From Sorangium aterium (GTDB taxonomy: Bacteria; Myxococcota_A; Polyangia; Polyangiales; Polyangiaceae), in contig NZ_JAQNDK010000001.1 in the NCBI RefSeq assembly GCF_028368935.1, positions 2,418,001 to 2,482,000 on the forward strand: 64,000 bases of DNA, written 5' to 3'. The notes under the pieces were generated by a model, which was not told where the DNA came from, made no database searches, and saw only the letters and a list, made by a program, of their open reading frames with translations. Positions 24,065-32,898 of this stretch are shown here, piece after piece; within the stretch, counting starts at the first letter, position 1, and every line of letters begins with the position of its first letter. The position numbers and the translations under genes were made by a program.

Positions 24065-25651
24065 ATGACCCGGGTCAACCCTGAAGGCTTCCGGCCCGAG
24101 GCGCTCGTAGGACAGGTCCTGCGCGGCAAGTGGCGGCTGGAGCGCCTGCTGGGCTTCGGCGGGATGGCCATGGTCTACGCCGCCACGCACCGCAACGGGA
24201 TGCGCGGCGCGGTGAAGATCCTCCGCCGCGAGCTGTCCGAGGACGAGGAGGCGCGCTCGCGCTTCCTGCGCGAGGGCTACGTCGCCAACCGCGTCGAGCA
24301 CCCGGGCATCGTCCGGGTGCTCGACGACGACGTCACCGAGGACGGGTCCGTGTTCCTGGTGATGGAGCTGCTCGAGGGCGAGACCGTGGAGGCGCGCCGC
24401 GCGCGGGAGCCGGGCGGCGTGCTCGCCGTGAGCGACGTGCTCGGCATCGCCGACGACCTGCTCGACGTGCTCGCCGTCGCGCACGAGCGCGGGATCGTGC
24501 ACCGCGACCTCAAGCCGGACAACCTGTTCCTCACGCGCCAGGGCCAGCTGAAGGTGCTCGACTTCGGCATCGCGCGGCTGCGCGAGCTCTCCTCGCCGGC
24601 GAACGCCTCCACGCGCGCCGGCACCCTGATGGGGACGCCGCAGTTCATGCCGCCGGAGCAGGCGAGAGGGCAGTGGGACAGGGTCGACCCGCGCAGTGAT
24701 CTGTGGGCCGTCGGGAGCACGATGTACCAGCTCCTCTCGGGGCGGTACGTGCACGAGGCCGAGACGCTCCCGCTGCTGCTCCTCGCGGCGATGACGCAGC
24801 CGGCGCCGCCCGTGGGCAGCGTCCTGCCGGCCCTGCCCCCGCCGATCGCCGGCGTGATGGACGTGGCGCTCGCGTTCGACCCCGACCGCCGCTGGCCGAA
24901 CGCCCGCGCGATGCAGCGCGCGCTCCGCCAGGCGCGGGGCGGCGCGGCGCTCGATCCGGCCCCGGGCGCGCCCCCTCCCGGACGCGCGCCCCTGCACTCG
25001 GAGCACGGGCGCGCGCTCCTGCACTCGGATCCTCCAGGGCGCCCGTCGGCGCAGGCGCGAGGTCCCGGGAGCGGGCCGCGCGGCACGGAGTTCGCCGCGG
25101 CGGGCACGGCCAGCGGCGTCGCGGCCGGCGGCGGCGCGGCCAGCACCGGCACGGTCTCGCCGGTCGTGGAGCGCTCGGCCAGCGGGGAGCGCTCCGCGCC
25201 GCGCGCGGCGGCCGCGGGCGTGCTCCTCGCCGGCGCCGGCGCGCTGGCCGTGGGCGCCCTTGTCGCGCTCGTGTGGTGGCAGCGCGCTGGCGCCAGGGGC
25301 GCGGAGGATCCGTCGCACGGCTCCACGGTGGAGGCCGAGCCGCGCCTCACCGCGGGCGCCGGGGCCACGACGGCGCCGCCCGACAGCGCAGGCTCGCTCG
25401 GGGCCGGCGTGCAGCCGGCGCCGTCCGGCGATGCGGTCCCCGCGATCGCGCCGTCCGCGCCCGCGACGACGCCGGAGCCCGAGGCCGCGCCCACGCCGGC
25501 CGCGGCGCCGGCGAGCGCGAGCGCGGCCGCGCCGAGGCCCGCCGCCGGGGGCAGGGCGCGATCCCCCGCGACCGCGACGAAGGCGCCCGCAACGCCGACG
25601 CCGGCCCCCGCGCCGACGCCGGCGGAGGACCCGTACAACCGGAGACGTTGA
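24065..25651 (+). CDS. Hanks-type serine/threonine protein kinase, membrane-anchored
   Basis: 528 residues from ATG 24065. Kinase domain about 20-295: glycine-rich loop LLGFGGMAMVY, catalytic Lys51 in AVKILRREL, HRDLKPDN with Asp148, DFG at 166-168, and the P+1 loop GTLMGTPQFMPPEQ. A Pro/Ala/Gly linker follows, then one transmembrane helix (AAAGVLLAGAGALAVGALVALVWW, about 380-402) and an extracytoplasmic tail very rich in Ala/Pro/Thr. The domain order is the usual one for myxobacterial receptor kinases, but no sensor domain is recognisable in the tail. The TPR protein gene starts 10 bp downstream, so the two are probably one transcript. Confidence 0.93.
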   Translation: MTRVNPEGFRPEALVGQVLRGKWRLERLLGFGGMAMVYAATHRNGMRGAVKILRRELSEDEEARSRFLREGYVANRVEHPGIVRVLDDDVTEDGSVFLVMELLEGETVEARRAREPGGVLAVSDVLGIADDLLDVLAVAHERGIVHRDLKPDNLFLTRQGQLKVLDFGIARLRELSSPANASTRAGTLMGTPQFMPPEQARGQWDRVDPRSDLWAVGSTMYQLLSGRYVHEAETLPLLLLAAMTQPAPPVGSVLPALPPPIAGVMDVALAFDPDRRWPNARAMQRALRQARGGAALDPAPGAPPPGRAPLHSEHGRALLHSDPPGRPSAQARGPGSGPRGTEFAAAGTASGVAAGGGAASTGTVSPVVERSASGERSAPRAAAAGVLLAGAGALAVGALVALVWWQRAGARGAEDPSHGSTVEAEPRLTAGAGATTAPPDSAGSLGAGVQPAPSGDAVPAIAPSAPATTPEPEAAPTPAAAPASASAAAPRPAAGGRARSPATATKAPATPTPAPAPTPAEDPYNRRR

Positions 25652-25661
25652 GGCCGCACGG

Positions 25662-26645
25662 ATGCGTAGATCGAGCTCGCGTAGACGATTCCCGGCGGAG
25701 GTGCTCGCCGTGGGAGGAGCCGTGCTCCTCGCCTGCCCCGACGCCTCCGCGCAGGGGCGCGATCCTGCGGCCGCGGAGGCGCTGTTCGACGCCGGCAGGG
25801 CGGCGCTGCAGGCGAAGGACTACGACGCCGCGTGCCCGAAATTCCGGGAGAGCTACGAGCTCGATCCGGCGCCCGGGGCCCTGCTGAACCTCGGCGATTG
25901 CGAGGAGAAGCGCGGCAGGGTCGCGACCGCGTGGTCGATCTTCCGGCAGCTCGCGCGCGATCTGCCCGCGAACGACGACCGCCGCCCCATCGCCCAGTCG
26001 CGCGCGGCGGCGCTCGAGGCCCGCGTCCCGAGGCTCACGATCCGGCTCGCGCCGGGGGCGCCCGCGGACACGGCGGTGCAGCGCGCGGGGGTCCCGGTCG
26101 GCGCGGGCTCGCTGGGCTCGCCGTTGCCGGTGGATCCGGGCGAGGTCCACGTGACGGCGGCGGCGCCGGGCCGGAAGCAGAAGACCTTCACGGTGCAGCT
26201 CGCCGAGGGCGCGCAGATCGAGCTGCTCGTGGCGCCGGAGGGGCCCGCGGCCGCCGCGAGCGCGGGGCCTGCGCTCCCGCCGAGGACAGCGCCGCAGGAG
26301 GCGGGAGGCTCGCCCCGGCGGACGGCCGGCTGGATCAGCGCCGGCGTCGGCGCGGTCGGGATCGGCGTCGGCGCCGTGTTCGGCGCGCGCGCGATCGGAA
26401 AGAAGGCCGACGCAGAGGCGTACTGCGACGAGGACAACGTCTGCCTGGATCAGGGGATCAAGCTGCAGAAGCAGGGCGTGACCGCGGGGACGATCTCGAC
26501 GGCCGCATTCCTGGTCGGGGCGGCGGCGCTGGGCACGGGCGCGGTGCTCGTCTTCACGGCGCCCTCCTCGAGGCAAGGGTCTGCCGCGCCCCGGGCCACG
26601 ATCGGCGTGGTGCCGGGAGGCGCCATGGCGACGGTCGTCTTTTGA
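25662..26645 (+). CDS. Secreted TPR-like protein with C-terminal membrane segments
   Basis: 327 residues from ATG 25662. Signal peptide AEVLAVGGAVLLACPDASAQG. Then a TPR-like pair: AEALFDAGRAALQAKDYDAA and PAPGALLNLGDCEEKRGRVA. A beta-rich middle follows (RLTIRLAPGAPADTAV...VDPGEVHVTAAAPGRKQKTF), resembling the PEGA-like segments found in this protein type. Two hydrophobic helices near the C-terminus (WISAGVGAVGIGVGAVFGA and ISTAAFLVGAAALGTGAVLV) flank a Cys-containing stretch (YCDEDNVCLD). Genes of this architecture regularly sit next to Ser/Thr kinases in Sorangium-type genomes. It probably acts in the periplasm; the exact role is unknown. Confidence 0.82.
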   Translation: MRRSSSRRRFPAEVLAVGGAVLLACPDASAQGRDPAAAEALFDAGRAALQAKDYDAACPKFRESYELDPAPGALLNLGDCEEKRGRVATAWSIFRQLARDLPANDDRRPIAQSRAAALEARVPRLTIRLAPGAPADTAVQRAGVPVGAGSLGSPLPVDPGEVHVTAAAPGRKQKTFTVQLAEGAQIELLVAPEGPAAAASAGPALPPRTAPQEAGGSPRRTAGWISAGVGAVGIGVGAVFGARAIGKKADAEAYCDEDNVCLDQGIKLQKQGVTAGTISTAAFLVGAAALGTGAVLVFTAPSSRQGSAAPRATIGVVPGGAMATVVF

Positions 26646-26686
26646 CGGGAGCTGCGCGGCGCCGCCGCGAGGGAGGGGCCCGGGTG

Positions 26687-28291
26687 GTGAAGCGGGATCA
26701 GAGGAGCGTCCGAGCCGTGTTCTCCGCCGTCCTGCTCGTCGCGGCGGGCGTGGGAGGCTGCAACGCGATCATCGGCCTCGAGGTCGGCCAGCTGGACGCA
26801 TCAACGGGCGGCACGGGCGGCGCGGGCGCGGGCGGAGGGGCCGAGGGCGGCAGCGATAGCGGCGGCGCTGGCGCTGGCGCGGGCGGCGACGGCGGCGGCG
26901 CGGGCGCGGGCGGCAGCGCCGGGGGCGGCGGCGAGGCGCCGTTCTGCAGCGGGGATCGCGAGGGCGCGATCCGCGGGCCGCAGGCGCGCTGGGGCACGAC
27001 CCTCGGGCTCGACGTCGCCGACGTCGCGGCGCACGGCGACGGGGTGACGGCCATCGTCAACGAGAAGGGCACGATCTCCGTCGCGCGGTGGGCGCGCGGC
27101 GGCACCCGCGATGCCGGGTATGGGCTGACGGCGACCGATCTGCTGGAAGGCGACATCAAGGCCACGCACCTCTCCATCGGCCAGGGGCTCGCCTATGTGG
27201 CCGGGTGGTCGGGCAGCGGCCCCCAGCTGCCCAGCGCGTCGTCCACGGGATGCGTCACCACCGCGCGCGCTCTCTCTCACCCGAGCTTCCTCGCTGCGCT
27301 CGACGCGAAGGGCCAGTGCCGGTGGGCGTGGTCGCCGAACGGCGGCGCCACCTCCACCCCGCTCGGCCTCGCGGCGGCGCCCGGCGCGGTGGTGATCGCC
27401 GCCTCGGTGAAGGGGCCGAGCGTGAACGACGGCACGTGCACCCTCGCGATGGGCGGCGCGGAGACGTCCGTGGGGCTGGCCGCGATCGATCCGGCGGCGG
27501 GCGGTTGCCTGTGGGGGATGCCCATCGGCCCGTCGCCGGCCGTGACCGTCGGAGGGCTCCTCGTCGACGAGGCGCGCGGCGAGGTGCTGGCGGTCGGCCG
27601 CTACGAGGGGGAGGAGGGCTACGTCGTCGGGGGAGCGCTGCTCCCTCCCTCGCAGGATCGCGATGTGTTCGTTGCGCGCTTCGCGCTGACCGAGGGGTCG
27701 CTCAAGGGCATCGACGCGTTCCCCCTCCCCGGGCGTCAGGAGGTGGACCAGCGCGGGGCCGCGCTGCTCCCGGGCGGCGACGTCGTGATCGTCGGTTCCT
27801 ACGCCGGCTCGCTCGACTTCGGCGAGGGCTGCCCGCCGGCGCCCGACGAGGACGCGCCGAACATGGAGAACTTCTTCGTCATGCGCGTCTCCGGCCCGTC
27901 CGTGGTCTGGGGCCGCGGGTTCGGCGACGCGGGGCATCGGCAGTGGGTCACCAGCGTGGCGGCGGCCCCCGATGGCCTGATCTACGTGACGGGGAACTAC
28001 CAGGGCGAGATCGACCTCGGGAACGGCGGGAAGCTCGTCGCTCCGGCGACGGACGCCGATCCGATGGTCGGGTTTCTGATCGTGCTCGACGCCCGCGGCA
28101 ACGTCGTCTCCGCCTCCGAGCTGAAGGGGACGGGCGACGCTTACGTGTGGGCGGCCGCGCCCGGCCCGGCCCCCGGCGACGCCCTCTATCTCGGCGGGGA
28201 GCTGGGCAGCACCCTCGATATCGGGCGCGACCCGCCGCTCACCGACGCGATGGGGCACGGGTTCGTCGCCGAGCTCCCGGGCGCGCGGTGA
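26687..28291 (+). CDS. Surface lipoprotein, paralogue 1 of a local family
   Basis: 534 residues from GTG 26687; this start is chosen because the paralogue at 28538 begins MKRD at the equivalent place (GTG 26684 also possible). The lipobox is AAGVGGC, followed by the shared anchor motif CNAIIGLEVGQL, a Gly/Ala/Ser linker of about 50 residues and a C-terminal domain of about 430 residues. Propeller-like repeats are visible: VVIVGSYAGSLDFGEGCP and IYVTGNYQGEIDLGNGGKL. Pairs of Cys lie at CSGDREGAI and in DGTCTLAMG. The protein is expected outside the cell membrane. It is followed by two more copies of the family. Confidence 0.82.
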   Translation: MKRDQRSVRAVFSAVLLVAAGVGGCNAIIGLEVGQLDASTGGTGGAGAGGGAEGGSDSGGAGAGAGGDGGGAGAGGSAGGGGEAPFCSGDREGAIRGPQARWGTTLGLDVADVAAHGDGVTAIVNEKGTISVARWARGGTRDAGYGLTATDLLEGDIKATHLSIGQGLAYVAGWSGSGPQLPSASSTGCVTTARALSHPSFLAALDAKGQCRWAWSPNGGATSTPLGLAAAPGAVVIAASVKGPSVNDGTCTLAMGGAETSVGLAAIDPAAGGCLWGMPIGPSPAVTVGGLLVDEARGEVLAVGRYEGEEGYVVGGALLPPSQDRDVFVARFALTEGSLKGIDAFPLPGRQEVDQRGAALLPGGDVVIVGSYAGSLDFGEGCPPAPDEDAPNMENFFVMRVSGPSVVWGRGFGDAGHRQWVTSVAAAPDGLIYVTGNYQGEIDLGNGGKLVAPATDADPMVGFLIVLDARGNVVSASELKGTGDAYVWAAAPGPAPGDALYLGGELGSTLDIGRDPPLTDAMGHGFVAELPGAR

Positions 28292-28537
28292 TCCCCGCTG
28301 TCCGGCGCGCCGGGCCGTGAGCGCTCGACGCCCCGCCCCCCGCGTCGGCCGCCACCACCGGATCGCCGCGGCGCGCGCTCCGGCCGATGGCGGACGGCGG
28401 AGAGCGCGCCTTTCGGTGGGATGCGCCGGAACCCTCTCGACTCCTGAAGCGACGCTCGCCATGAAGTCGATGGTGGCGAGCGAGGCGAGAGCTGCCGCTG
28501 ACGGCCGCGGCGACGCCGCGCCACCAGGAGACGGGAG

Positions 28538-30187
28538 ATGAAGCGCGATCTCAGGAGCACTCGACCCATGTTCTGCGCCGGGCTGCTCATCACCGCGGCC
28601 GCGGGGGGCTGCAACGCGATCATCGGGCTCGAGGTCGGCGAGCTCGACTCCTCGACGGGCGGCGCGGGCGCGACCGCTTCGAGCGTGTCGGCCGGCGGCG
28701 CAGGAGGCGAAGGCGGTCGCGGCGAGGGCGGCTCAGGCGAGGGCGGCTCCGGTGAGGGCGGCGCCGGCGAGGGCGGCGCCGGCGAGGGCGGCTCGGGCGG
28801 CGGGAACGAGGCGTTGTGCAGCTATACCCGCGAGGGAGCCGTCCGGGCACCCGCGGGAGAGTGGGGCAAGCTGTCCGGCCTGTCGGTCGTCGGCCTCGCG
28901 GCGCGAGACGGCGAGGTGACGGCCCTGATCAAGGAGAGCCGGGAGCTCGCCAGCGAGCCCACCAAGATCAGGACGGGGTTCTCGGTCGCGAGGTGGAGCG
29001 CGTCCGGGGTCCGCGATAGCGCGTACGGGACGACGACCGGCGACATGCTCGGCAGCGTCTCGGCCGAGCACCTGGCCGTCGTCTCGGACCTCGCCTATGT
29101 GGCCGGCTGGTCGGAAGCTCCCCTCACCTTGCTCGCGTCCGGCGGCAGGTGCACCGCCAGCGCGGGCGCGGACACCGGCCGCAAGCCGAGCTTCCTGCTG
29201 GCGCTCGACGCGCAGGGCAAGTGCAGGTGGGCCTGGAGCGTGGAGGCCGAGTCCAACGCCCACCCGCTCGGGCTCGCGGCGACGACCGACCGGGTCGCCC
29301 TCGCCGTCTCGCGATCACGGGCGACGAGCGCGACCACCGACGATTGCGTCCTCGGGGCCGCCGACCAGCGCGGGGTCACGGATCTCGTGACCTTCAACGC
29401 AGGCGGCAGGTGCCGGTGGAGCCGCGCGCTCGGATCCTCCGCGGCCGTGCACGTCGCGGAGGTCATCGCCGCGCCGGAGACCGGCGAGGTGCTCGTCGTC
29501 GGCGACTACGATGCGCCGGACGGGCCGCTCGACATCCAGGGGAGAACGCTCCCCCGCGCGCCGGATCGCGACCTGTTCGTCGCGCGCTTCCGGCTCGATG
29601 ACGGCGCCCTGACCGGCCTCATCCCGCTCACGGCCGCCGGGAGCCAGGCGGCGGCGCGGCACGGGTCCGCGCTGCTCCCGGGCGGCGACGTCGTGGTCGC
29701 CGGGACCTACACCGGGCCGTCCTTCAGCTTCGAGGACGACTGCCCGCTCCTGCCTCCCACGGGAGACACGGAGAACTCGTTCGTCGCGCGCGTCTCGAAG
29801 GGGGGAGTGGTCTGGAGCCGCGGGTTCGGCGACGAGAAGCGAGATCAGATGGTCGTCAGTCTGGCGGTGGACGGAGCAGGCGCGATCTACATCGCCGGGA
29901 CGCTCGAGGGCGAGATCGCCCTGGGGAACGGCGAGAGCCTCACGGCCGGGGCGGACGAACTGCAGAGCTTTCTGATCGTGCTCAATCCCGGCGGCAACGT
30001 CCTCTCCGCGACCGCGTTCGCGGGGGCAGGCACCGTGGGCGTGTGGGCGGTCGCGCCGGGCGCGACGATCCGCGATCCCTTCACCATCGGCGGTGAGCTG
30101 ACGGAGACGTTCTCTCTCGTCCCCAGCGACCATTCCAGCCCTGCGTCGGGCGAAGGGTTCATCGCCCGGGTGAAGGGGTTGCCGTGA
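28538..30187 (+). CDS. Surface lipoprotein, paralogue 2
   Basis: 549 residues from ATG 28538, preceded by GGAGACGGGAG. Same layout as its upstream neighbour: lipobox ITAAAGGC, anchor motif CNAIIGLEVGELD, a linker built of EGGSGEGGAGEGG-type repeats, then the same beta-propeller-like domain (LPGGDVVVAGTYTGPSFSFE, IYIAGTLEGEIALGNGESL). The equivalent landmark AYVAGWSEAPLT aligns with AYVAGWSGSGPQL of paralogue 1. The linkers differ completely between copies while the domain is conserved, which points to tandem duplication followed by linker turnover. The 246-bp gap before it shows no gene. Confidence 0.82.
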   Translation: MKRDLRSTRPMFCAGLLITAAAGGCNAIIGLEVGELDSSTGGAGATASSVSAGGAGGEGGRGEGGSGEGGSGEGGAGEGGAGEGGSGGGNEALCSYTREGAVRAPAGEWGKLSGLSVVGLAARDGEVTALIKESRELASEPTKIRTGFSVARWSASGVRDSAYGTTTGDMLGSVSAEHLAVVSDLAYVAGWSEAPLTLLASGGRCTASAGADTGRKPSFLLALDAQGKCRWAWSVEAESNAHPLGLAATTDRVALAVSRSRATSATTDDCVLGAADQRGVTDLVTFNAGGRCRWSRALGSSAAVHVAEVIAAPETGEVLVVGDYDAPDGPLDIQGRTLPRAPDRDLFVARFRLDDGALTGLIPLTAAGSQAAARHGSALLPGGDVVVAGTYTGPSFSFEDDCPLLPPTGDTENSFVARVSKGGVVWSRGFGDEKRDQMVVSLAVDGAGAIYIAGTLEGEIALGNGESLTAGADELQSFLIVLNPGGNVLSATAFAGAGTVGVWAVAPGATIRDPFTIGGELTETFSLVPSDHSSPASGEGFIARVKGLP

Positions 30188-30327
30188 GCGGCATGCGCGG
30201 ACGCCAGCGCACCCCACGAGCAGTCCACGACATTTCCGCACGACGACACGGAGCCTGCGACCGGACCGCAGCGGCGCGCATTCCGGCCCGGGTTGACGAA
30301 GGGGGGACTGGCAGCTTCCATGAGAGG

Positions 30328-31104
30328 ATGCGCTCGCTTCACCGCCTCGTCTGTTTTTGCCTGGCCCTCCCTGCCGGACTCAGCTGTGGATTCCCCGACG
30401 CCACCTTCACGGAACGCTCCAGCACCGGCACGGGCGACGCGAGCGGCGCCACGGAATCGGCGAGCACCGCCGCCACATCCTCGGGCGCGGCGGGCCCCGG
30501 CGGCGGCTCGGCGACCTCCAGCGCCGGCGGGAACGGCGACGGCTCGACGGGCGCCGGCGGCGACGCGCCGGGCGCCGGCGGCAGCTCCGCGGGCTCGGGC
30601 GGCGGCTCGGCGACCTCCAGCGCGAGCGCTGGCCCGGCGACCTCCGGCTCGGGCGGCGGCTCGGCGACCTCCAGCACGAGCGCCGGCCCGGCGACCTCCG
30701 GCGCCGGCGGCGGCTCGGCGACCTCCAGCACGAGCGCCGGCCCGGCGACCTCCAGCGCCAGCGGCGGCACCGTCGACTGCGACGCCGACGGGGACGGCTA
30801 TCTGTCGCTGGCGTGCGAGGGCGGCGACGATTGCAACGACGACAACCCCTCGGTCCACCCGAACCAGCCGAGCACCTTCTATGACACGCCGATCCCTCCG
30901 GGACGCAGCTTCGATTACGACTGCAGCGGCGGGGAGGAGACGGAGTTCGACTCCGTCAAATGCACTGGCCTGCTCGTCTGCACCGCGAAGAGCAGCGTGT
31001 TTCTGAGCGACGTCCCGTGTGGAAGCCGGGGCCCGTTCGGCTCCTGCGACCTCACCTGCAAGTCGACCATCACCTTTCCCAATTACGTCAGGGAATGTCA
31101 TTGA
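30328..31104 (+). CDS. MopE-type metal-binding lipoprotein
   Basis: 258 residues from ATG 30328. Lipobox LPAGLSC. A low-complexity linker of about 130 residues follows, built from GGGSATSS(T/A)SAGPATS units repeated at least three times. The C-terminal domain starts CDADGDGYLSLACEGGDD and continues CNDDNPSVHPN, the DxDGDG calcium/metal-binding pattern of the MopE-like motif. Further Cys residues (DYDCSGGEE, VKCTGLLVC, VPCGSRGPFGSCDLTC) suggest disulfides. It lies between paralogues 2 and 3 of the surface lipoprotein family, so it may work at the same surface. Confidence 0.8.
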   Translation: MRSLHRLVCFCLALPAGLSCGFPDATFTERSSTGTGDASGATESASTAATSSGAAGPGGGSATSSAGGNGDGSTGAGGDAPGAGGSSAGSGGGSATSSASAGPATSGSGGGSATSSTSAGPATSGAGGGSATSSTSAGPATSSASGGTVDCDADGDGYLSLACEGGDDCNDDNPSVHPNQPSTFYDTPIPPGRSFDYDCSGGEETEFDSVKCTGLLVCTAKSSVFLSDVPCGSRGPFGSCDLTCKSTITFPNYVRECH

Positions 31105-31159
31105 GCCTGCGCTGCCTCGGCGGCGGCTCGAGGATGTCACGCAACGGAGAGCCGATCCG

Positions 31160-32827
31160 ATGAGACCCGAACCGCGCGCCATCCGATCCGTCGTGTCGTG
31201 CGCCTGCCTGCTCGCCGCGGTCGCGGGAGGCTGCAACGCGCTCATCGGGCTGGAGGTCGGCGAGCTGGCTCCGTCGGAGTCCAGCGCGGACGCCGCCTCG
31301 GCCTCCTCCTCGGGGGGCCCCGGCACCGGAGGCTCGGGTGCCGGTGGTGAGGGCGCCGGTGGTGCGGGCGCCGGGGGAGCAGGCGGCGACAGCGGAGGGG
31401 GTGGCAGCGGCGGCGGAGGCAGCAGCGGCGATGGCGGGGGCGGCGGCGGGGGCAGCGGCGGCGGGGGTCCGCTGTGCAGCGACGCCGAGGGGACCCTCGT
31501 CGAGCCGTCGGCCAGCTGGGGAGCGACGCTCGGCTTCGACGTCGGCGATCTCGCGACGTCGGACGGGGCGTTGACGGCGGTCATCACGGAGGTCCTCGCC
31601 AGCGGGGCGTTTCGCTTCTCGGTCGCGAAGTGGACCTCCGGCGGGACGAACGATTCCCGGTACGGGCTGTCGGCGAACGATGTCTGGGGCTTGCACCTGG
31701 CCGCAAGCGGCGGCGCCACCTACGTGGCGGGGGAGGCCGCGGGGGCCACCAATCTCCCGGGTGGGCTCCTCGACGCGTGCCGCGTCGGCCCTCCGCTGGT
31801 CGCCACCAGCTACACGACGAGCTTCGTCGCGGCGCTCGACGCGAACGGCCGTTGCGGGTGGGCGTGGAGCCTCGACGCGCAGCACAACACCACGGCGCGC
31901 GCCATGGCGGCGAGCTCCGAGGCGGTCGTCTTCGCCGTCGACGTGTCGGACGCCGGCCGGAGCTTCGGCCCGTGCGAGCTGAAGAGCGTCCCGGCGGAGT
32001 CGGCGCTGCTCGCCGCGCTCTACCCGGCGGACGGCGCGTGCAAGTGGCAACACCGCCTCGGGCCGCGGGCAGCCGTGACCGTCAAGGCGCTCCCCGTCAA
32101 CCCGAAGGCGGCCGGCAACCTCGTGACGGTCGTTGGCGACTACGAGTCGCTCGAAGGAGCGGTCACGTTCGGCGGGGACACCCCCTTCGCCGCGGAGCAG
32201 CGCGACGTCTTCGTCGCGCGCTACGCGGCGATCAGCGGCGCTCTCGTCGACGTGACGACGCTGAGCCTCGAGGGGGATCAGCAGGTGGCGCAGCACGGCG
32301 CCGCGCTGCTCCCGGGCGGCGACGTCGTGATCGTCGGCTCGTACCGGGGGGTCGTCGACTTCGGCGGCGGCTGCCCGGCGTTGCCCGACGCCGGGGACAC
32401 GGAGAACTTCTTCGTCGCGCGCGTCTCGAGGAAGGGCGTCGTGTGGAGCCGCGGGTTCGGCGACGGCAAGGAGAGCCAGGTCGCGGCCGGCGTGGCCGTG
32501 GACGGCGCCGGCGCGATCTACGTCACGGGGGAGTTCACGGGCGCCATCCCGCTGGGGAGCGCCGGGAGCCTCACGACGTCCCAGAAGCGGGCGGGGTTTT
32601 TGATGCGGCTCGACGCGCAGGGCAACCTGATCTCCGCGGCCAAGGTCGAAGGAGCCGGCACCGTCGCCCTCCGCGTCGTCGCGGTGGACGGGGCGCTCGG
32701 CGGGCCCGTCTACGTCGCCGGCACCGTGACGGGCGCGCTCCACCTCGACGGGCTCGACACGCCGCTCGGGAGCGAGAGCGATAACGAGTCCCGCGGCTTC
32801 ATCGCGAGGCTCTCCGGCGCGCGCTGA
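31160..32827 (+). CDS. Surface lipoprotein, paralogue 3
   Basis: 555 residues from ATG 31160. Lipobox LAAVAGGC then CNALIGLEVGELAP, the same anchor motif as paralogues 1 and 2. The linker is Gly/Ala/Ser-rich (GGGGSGGGGSSGDGGGG-like). The domain repeats the family landmarks: TYVAGEAAGATNLPG, LPGGDVVIVGSYRGVVDFGG, VVWSRGFGDGKESQV and IYVTGEFTGAIPLGSAGSL. It is last in the row before the TetR gene. Confidence 0.82.
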   Translation: MRPEPRAIRSVVSCACLLAAVAGGCNALIGLEVGELAPSESSADAASASSSGGPGTGGSGAGGEGAGGAGAGGAGGDSGGGGSGGGGSSGDGGGGGGGSGGGGPLCSDAEGTLVEPSASWGATLGFDVGDLATSDGALTAVITEVLASGAFRFSVAKWTSGGTNDSRYGLSANDVWGLHLAASGGATYVAGEAAGATNLPGGLLDACRVGPPLVATSYTTSFVAALDANGRCGWAWSLDAQHNTTARAMAASSEAVVFAVDVSDAGRSFGPCELKSVPAESALLAALYPADGACKWQHRLGPRAAVTVKALPVNPKAAGNLVTVVGDYESLEGAVTFGGDTPFAAEQRDVFVARYAAISGALVDVTTLSLEGDQQVAQHGAALLPGGDVVIVGSYRGVVDFGGGCPALPDAGDTENFFVARVSRKGVVWSRGFGDGKESQVAAGVAVDGAGAIYVTGEFTGAIPLGSAGSLTTSQKRAGFLMRLDAQGNLISAAKVEGAGTVALRVVAVDGALGGPVYVAGTVTGALHLDGLDTPLGSESDNESRGFIARLSGAR

Positions 32828-32846
32828 TCCGGGCCTACGGCCGAAT

Positions 32847-32883
32847 GAGTGAGCGCTCACTCTTGACGAGTGAGCGCTCACTC
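32847..32883 (+). promoter_or_regulatory. Twin 16-bp palindromic operators and promoter of the TetR/ABC operon
   Basis: GAGTGAGCGCTCACTC occurs twice, at 32847-32862 and 32868-32883, each a perfect palindrome, centre-to-centre distance 21 bp (two helical turns). Between them begins TTGACG (32863-32868), a good -35 box. Seventeen bases later is GTACAG/TACAGG (about 32886), a weak -10 box. The second palindrome fills the -35/-10 spacer, so its occupation would block RNA polymerase. The TetR protein encoded 16 bp downstream is the obvious ligand. Confidence 0.8.
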
Positions 32884-32898
32884 CGGTACAGGGGACGC

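Noticed and set aside
32845-32898. Upstream ATG of the TetR gene at 32845
   Set aside because: It would place both palindromic operators and the promoter inside the coding region; ATG 32899 fits the family length and promoter layout.
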